Assembly (NCBI GenBank): GCA_964619685.1
Contig: CAZUET010000065.1
Location: 1 to 10,138, forward strand
Source: RUG14300 sp964619685
GTDB lineage: Bacteria; Bacillota; Clostridia; Christensenellales; CAG-1252
DNA length: 10,138 nt
Reading direction: 5' to 3'
The position numbers and the translations under genes were made by a program. Below, in pieces: positions 6,373 to 10,138 of this stretch. The notes beneath the pieces were generated by a model, which saw nothing but the letters and a program-made list of their open reading frames with translations, had not been told where the DNA came from and searched no databases. Position 1 is the stretch's first letter. Each line of letters opens with the position of its first letter.

Positions 6373-8638
6373 CAATTATCATCACCTTAACGACATCGTC
6401 GATCGTTTGTACGAAAGTGTATTCAATTTGCGATTTTATCGCATCGGGCAAACGCTCGACATCTTGCCTATTCTGTTCGGGTAAAATGACCTTATGTATT
6501 CCCTTATTAATTGCTCCCATAGATTTTTCTTTAACTCCGCCTATAGGTAATACTCTACCGCTTAGAGATATCTCGCCGGTTAACGCAATATCCGATCTAA
6601 TTTTTTTACCGGTATATGCAGATAAAATTAAGGTAGCAAGGGCAATACCTGCGCTTGGACCGTCCTTAGGTACAGCACATTCTACAGCATTAATATGTAA
6701 ATCCTTATTAAAAAGTTCTTCATTGATGCCGTATTCGGAAGCTCGAGATTTGACCAATGTATATGCTTGATAGGCACTTTCCTTCATTACATCACCCAAT
6801 GAACCAGTAAGCTTCAATTCACCCTTACCGACCGTAAGCAATGCTTCCATATCCATGGTCGTTCCGCCATACTCAGTATATGCCAGACCCGTAATAACTC
6901 CGATTTCATTAGGTCTATTTTGTTTATTAAAACTCATAGGAGCACCCAATAGTTCGGTAAGTCTCGATGGCGTAACCGTATATCTTTGAATAGGCTTATC
7001 ACCAAATTTTACTGCTATCTTACGACATATCCGAGCAATACATTTTTCTAAGCTACGGACACCTGCTTCCATGGTATAGTTTAAAATTATCTCGTTAACT
7101 GCACTCTTTTGGAACTTGATAAGATCTTCGGGAAGACCGTTTGTCTTAATTTGCTTAGGAATTAAATATCTAATAGCTATTTGTTCTTTTTCCTCTGTAG
7201 TATAGCTACTCATTTCGATTAATTCCATTCTATCCAATAATGGCTTAGATATACGAGAAATATCATTAGCCGTAGCTATAAATAGTACATTGGAAAGGTC
7301 AAAGGGCATATCCATATAGTTATCTACAAAGCCCTTATTCTGCTCAGGATCGAGAACCTCTAATAAAGCGCTTGCAGGATCACCCTTATGATCCTTACCA
7401 AGCTTATCGATCTCATCCAACAAAAATACAGGATTCATACTACCCGATTGTTTAATCGACGATATTATTCTACCAGGCATAGATCCTAAATATGTGCGTC
7501 TATGTCCTCTAATTTCAGCTTCATCTCCTGTACCGCCTAAACTTGTACGAATATACTTACGGTTCAATGCACGAGCTATAGACCTAACAATACTTGTTTT
7601 ACCTGTTCCGGGTGGACCGTAGAAGCATAAAATACTTCCTTTATTTTCCTTAACAAGCTTATGTACTGCAAGAAATTCAAGCACTCTCTCTTTTACATCG
7701 TCTATTCCGTAATGATCTTCGTCAAGTATCTTACGAGCATTATCCAATGAATCGTTTTCTTCGGTATATATACTCCAAGGCAATGACAAAACAAAGTCAA
7801 CATAGTTAGTAGCGATATAAGCTTCGGGGGAACCTGAAGAAAGCGAACTGATTTTTTCGATTTCTCTAAAAAGTTTATTTTTTATAGCCTGCGGTGCATT
7901 TAAACTTTCAATCTTTTCACGATAGACTTCTTGATCATCACCGTTTAGTTCCTTATAAATAACTTTTAATTGATTTCTAAGAAAATATTCTTGCTGTTCT
8001 TTATTGATTTCCTCTTCCACCTTATCGTTCAAATCCTCTGCAAGCAATGCAGTTATCTTCATTTCGCAGAGAAAATCGTACATTTTGCAAAGAGCTCTTA
8101 ATGCATCAGTTTCAAGGAATAGATCGCATTGTGATTCAAAATCAAGTAATTGAGAGTTGCGACTTATCCAAGATTCAGCATTTGTTTCGGTTATCTGTTC
8201 ACAATGCAAGAATGTATTACGCAAGCTTTGTGTTTTTGACAACTCGATAATTTTTTCATTTATTGAATTAATAATATTTTTATATTCGTCAAAATTTTCT
8301 TCCGCAATACTAAAATCGGAAATTGGTTCAACAGTACAAAAATCTAAATCAAATATACTCTCGCCACGAATAAATGAAGAAATTTTGACCTTTCTCGATC
8401 CATTACAGCGTAAAATGGGAAGTCCGTCTTTTTTTCTTGGAAAATCTACGAACTTACAAAGTGTACCGTAATACACTCCGTCAACGCTAAAAATACCACT
8501 GACAAAATATTCGTCGGTAGTAAAATATTGCTCATATTCTTTGTATATGGTCTCGCTTGAAAGAATTATTCTCTTCCAAACATCAGGAAAAATGACATCT
8601 TCCGATGGTATTGCTAAATATTGTTGATTATTATCCAT
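6359..8638 (-). CDS. lon: ATP-dependent Lon protease (LonA type)
   Basis: Lon is a cytoplasmic hexameric AAA+ serine protease that degrades misfolded and regulatory proteins. This copy has 759 residues, slightly short for LonA (usually about 770-810). The layout is: N-terminal substrate-recognition domain (about 5-200), helical linker rich in Glu/Lys/Gln (205-260), AAA+ module and protease domain. Walker A is G341-PPGTGKT348, Walker B FLLDEID (405-411), and the conserved GHRRTYLGSMPGR runs 378-390. The catalytic dyad is Ser662 (PKDGPSAG) with Lys703 (GGVKEK). The N-terminal domain is divergent, and the usual VPEGA before the catalytic loop reads AVECA, placing Cys654 near the active site. The first Met is at ATG 8638, with GAGG about seven bases upstream and an 8-nt overlap with clpX (ATGGATAA). 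The overlap, plus the one with ysxC, suggests one coupled transcript. Confidence 0.97.
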   Translation of the reverse strand: MDNNQQYLAIPSEDVIFPDVWKRIILSSETIYKEYEQYFTTDEYFVSGIFSVDGVYYGTLCKFVDFPRKKDGLPILRCNGSRKVKISSFIRGESIFDLDFCTVEPISDFSIAEENFDEYKNIINSINEKIIELSKTQSLRNTFLHCEQITETNAESWISRNSQLLDFESQCDLFLETDALRALCKMYDFLCEMKITALLAEDLNDKVEEEINKEQQEYFLRNQLKVIYKELNGDDQEVYREKIESLNAPQAIKNKLFREIEKISSLSSGSPEAYIATNYVDFVLSLPWSIYTEENDSLDNARKILDEDHYGIDDVKERVLEFLAVHKLVKENKGSILCFYGPPGTGKTSIVRSIARALNRKYIRTSLGGTGDEAEIRGHRRTYLGSMPGRIISSIKQSGSMNPVFLLDEIDKLGKDHKGDPASALLEVLDPEQNKGFVDNYMDMPFDLSNVLFIATANDISRISKPLLDRMELIEMSSYTTEEKEQIAIRYLIPKQIKTNGLPEDLIKFQKSAVNEIILNYTMEAGVRSLEKCIARICRKIAVKFGDKPIQRYTVTPSRLTELLGAPMSFNKQNRPNEIGVITGLAYTEYGGTTMDMEALLTVGKGELKLTGSLGDVMKESAYQAYTLVKSRASEYGINEELFNKDLHINAVECAVPKDGPSAGIALATLILSAYTGKKIRSDIALTGEISLSGRVLPIGGVKEKSMGAINKGIHKVILPEQNRQDVERLPDAIKSQIEYTFVQTIDDVVKVMIIDENK

Positions 8639-9878
8639 TAATATCCTCGTTATAAATTATAATGGGTGATTCCTTTAATTCTACAACTTCCTTAGTAACT
8701 ACTACCTTTTTAATAGTATCGTCACTTGGAATCTCATAGCTTATATCAAGCATGATGGATTCAATAATGCTTCTTAAACCTCTTGCACCGGTTTTAAGCT
8801 TATTTGCCTTGGCGGCAATAGCTCTAATTGCTTCCGCTGTAAACTCAAGGTCCACATTATCAAATTTGAACATTTTAACATATTGCTTAACAACAGCATT
8901 CTTAGGCTGTGTCAATATAGAAATAAGCGCATCTTCATCAAGGCTATTCAAACCGACAACGATAGGTATTCTACCTACAAATTCCGGAATCAAACCGAAT
9001 TTTATTAAATCATTCGGCTGAATATCTTTGATAAGATCGGAATAGTTTCTATCAGATACATCGGGAAGTGATGCACCAAAGCCAACACTACCTTCCGACT
9101 TTCTTTGATTGATTATTTTTTCCAATCCGACAAAAGCACCGCCAAAAATAAATAGAATATTACTTGTATCTATCTGTAGGCATGCTTGATCCGGGTGCTT
9201 ACGACCGCCTTGAGGTGGAACATTAGCAACTGTACTCTCAATAATCTTCAAAAGAGCCTGCTGAACACCCTCACCGCTTACATCACGGGTAATAGAAACA
9301 TTTTCGGTTTTTCTTGCTATCTTATCGATCTCGTCAACGTAAATTATACCGTGTTGAGCTTTTTCGATATCATAATTAGCGTTTTGAATGAGTTTTAATA
9401 GAATATTTTCTACATCCTCACCGACATAACCTGCTTCCGTAAGAGTTGTAGCGTCGGCAACGGCAAAAGGTACATTAAGAATACGAGCAAGCGTTTTTGC
9501 AAGTAAAGTTTTACCGCTTCCTGTAGGTCCTAACAAAAGTACATTACTCTTTTCAAGTTCTACACCATCTTCGGGCATATATGAGCTAACACGCTTATAA
9601 TGATTATATACAGCAACCGAAATGATTTTTTTAGCTTCTTCTTGACCGATAATATAATCATCAAGACGAGCTTTTATTTGTTTAGGTGTCAAAAGATCAT
9701 CGTTAGCTTCCACTTCGGTTATAGGGGAAACTGAATGCTTATTAAAAAAAGCTAAGCATTGTGTTGCACAAGCCTTACAAATCTTTGCATTAGGGTCATA
9801 ACCGCTAACAAGTCTACCAACTTCTACTTCGCTTTTACCGCAATATGAACAAATAAAATAGTTTTTCTTTTCTGCCAT
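8631..9878 (-). CDS. clpX: ATP-dependent Clp protease ATP-binding subunit ClpX
   Basis: ClpX is a hexameric AAA+ unfoldase that feeds substrates to ClpP. The 415-residue length is standard. The N-terminal zinc-binding domain has C10-x2-C13 and C34-x2-C37. Walker A is G117-PTGSGKT124, Walker B IIYVDEID (178-185), pore loop 1 GYVG (150-153), RKH loop GGRKH (224-228), arginine region EFVGRIP (299-305), and sensor-2 GARGLRS (364-370). The ClpP-docking loop, usually IGF, reads V265-G-F267, a conservative change that should still bind ClpP. ATG 9878 gives the canonical MAEKKNYFICSYCGK start. The only Shine-Dalgarno-like GGAG lies 15 nt upstream, inside an inverted repeat, so initiation signals are weak. 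It follows clpP in the same direction across 79 nt and overlaps lon by 8 nt. Confidence 0.98.
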   Translation of the reverse strand: MAEKKNYFICSYCGKSEVEVGRLVSGYDPNAKICKACATQCLAFFNKHSVSPITEVEANDDLLTPKQIKARLDDYIIGQEEAKKIISVAVYNHYKRVSSYMPEDGVELEKSNVLLLGPTGSGKTLLAKTLARILNVPFAVADATTLTEAGYVGEDVENILLKLIQNANYDIEKAQHGIIYVDEIDKIARKTENVSITRDVSGEGVQQALLKIIESTVANVPPQGGRKHPDQACLQIDTSNILFIFGGAFVGLEKIINQRKSEGSVGFGASLPDVSDRNYSDLIKDIQPNDLIKFGLIPEFVGRIPIVVGLNSLDEDALISILTQPKNAVVKQYVKMFKFDNVDLEFTAEAIRAIAAKANKLKTGARGLRSIIESIMLDISYEIPSDDTIKKVVVTKEVVELKESPIIIYNEDING

Positions 9879-9891
9879 AATTATTAAATTA

Positions 9892-9918
9892 CACTCCGAA
9901 TTATATTAACTCGGAGTG
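9892..9918 (-). repeat. Inverted repeat between clpP and clpX, possible operator or mRNA hairpin
   Basis: The arms CACTCCGA (9892-9899) and TCGGAGTG (9911-9918) are perfect 8-base complements around 11 bases, which can themselves form three more pairs (TTA/TAA) after one mismatch. In clpX mRNA the 3' arm contains the only GGAG before the start codon. No T run follows, so it is not a classical terminator. The -10 of a possible clpX promoter falls in the loop. Confidence 0.6.
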
Positions 9919-9928
9919 AATCAGTTAA
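9900..9928 (-). promoter_or_regulatory. Possible clpX-lon-ysxC promoter
   Basis: On the minus strand there is TTAACT (9928-9923, 4/6 to TTGACA), 17 bp, then TATAAT (9905-9900). A start near 9893 would leave a leader of about 15 nt. The -10 sits at the centre of the inverted repeat. AT-rich surroundings make chance matches common, so this is tentative. Confidence 0.45.
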
Positions 9929-9957
9929 ATGAATATCTACCTTATTATTGAATACTA

Positions 9958-10138
9958 TTATTCTCTATTAGTGTAGATCTTATCGATAATTCCATATTCA
10001 AGCGCTTCTTCGGCTGATAAGAAATTATCTCTTTCGGTGTCACGGGTAACCTCTTCATAAGATTTACCTGTATACTCTGCTAAAAGTGTATTCATCTTTT
10101 CTTTTAATCTCAAAGTATGACGGGTATGGATCTCAAGA
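9958..10138 (-). CDS. clpP: ATP-dependent Clp protease proteolytic subunit ClpP (C-terminal 59 residues)
   Basis: Only the 3' end is in the window; the 5' part lies beyond the right edge. The 59 visible codons read LEIHTRHTLRLKEKMNTLLA at first, then DTERDNFLSAEEALEYGIID, the well-known ClpP C-terminal signature. The Asp of the E-R-D-N-F stretch (37th visible residue) corresponds to the Asp of the Ser-His-Asp triad. The reading frame ends in TAA at 9960-9958. ClpP forms the two-ring peptidase chamber used by ClpX, whose gene follows 79 nt downstream. The serine and histidine of the triad are out of view, so integrity of the whole gene cannot be judged. Confidence 0.95.
   Translation of the reverse strand, partial: LEIHTRHTLRLKEKMNTLLAEYTGKSYEEVTRDTERDNFLSAEEALEYGIIDKIYTNRE

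Noticed and set aside
6417..9398. Plus-strand open frames opposite lon and clpX (for example 6417-6770, 8157-8471, 8752-9021)
   Set aside because: They are shadows of strongly conserved minus-strand genes, lack ribosome-binding sites and resemble no protein family.
9892..9918. CIRCE heat-shock element before clpX
   Set aside because: CACTC and GAGTG are present, but CIRCE needs TTAGCACTC-N9-GAGTGCTAA; here the half-sites are 17 bases apart and the flanks do not match. No CtsR heptad pair was seen either.
1..10138. Mobile elements, CRISPR, defence islands, toxin-antitoxin pairs, tRNA or riboswitches
   Set aside because: No transposase or integrase motifs, no spaced direct-repeat arrays, no terminal repeats and no recognisable structured RNA were seen; gene order is that of conserved core chromosome.

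Overview
The window is an AT-rich stretch of ordinary core chromosome, most likely from a Clostridia-class Firmicute (Bacillota). Three things support this. The cell-wall cluster has the order mraZ-rsmH-ftsL position-class B PBP, and the PBP carries a C-terminal PASTA domain. A clpP-clpX-lon-ysxC block is present. A cysteine-rich protein resembles clostridial proteins of the sporulation/surface kind. Species-level placement is not possible from the sequence alone.

Layout. Positions 1-3881 (minus strand) hold the start of a division/cell-wall operon: mraZ, rsmH, a single-pass membrane protein in the ftsL slot, and a penicillin-binding protein that runs off the left edge. The genes are tightly packed (4-nt overlap, 29-nt gap, 1-nt gap). 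They are read from an extended -10 promoter overlaid by three GTGGA/GTGGT pentamers at 10-nt spacing, the expected form of a MraZ operator. Positions 3943-4260 are a long AT-rich divergent intergenic region with a second GTGG pair and a perfect 19-bp palindrome. Positions 4308-5740 (plus strand) carry two separately expressed genes: a metallophosphoesterase with its own promoter and terminator, and a 210-residue cysteine-containing protein of unknown function with its own promoter. The second gene ends in a bidirectional terminator shared with the convergent block. Positions 5776-10138 (minus strand) hold the proteolysis/ribosome-assembly block: the 3' end of clpP, then clpX, lon and ysxC. clpX/lon and lon/ysxC overlap, which points to translational coupling.

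How the genes work together. The left operon links a self-regulating transcription factor (MraZ) to 16S rRNA methylation (RsmH) and septal peptidoglycan synthesis. The right block supplies ATP-dependent protein turnover (ClpXP, Lon) plus a GTPase for 50S assembly.

I see no mobile element, CRISPR array, phage gene, defence system, tRNA or rRNA. The points most worth a second look are regulatory (MraZ-type boxes on both sides of the divergent region, an inverted repeat straddling a possible clpX promoter) and two poorly characterised proteins (the ftsL-slot protein and the 210-residue protein).
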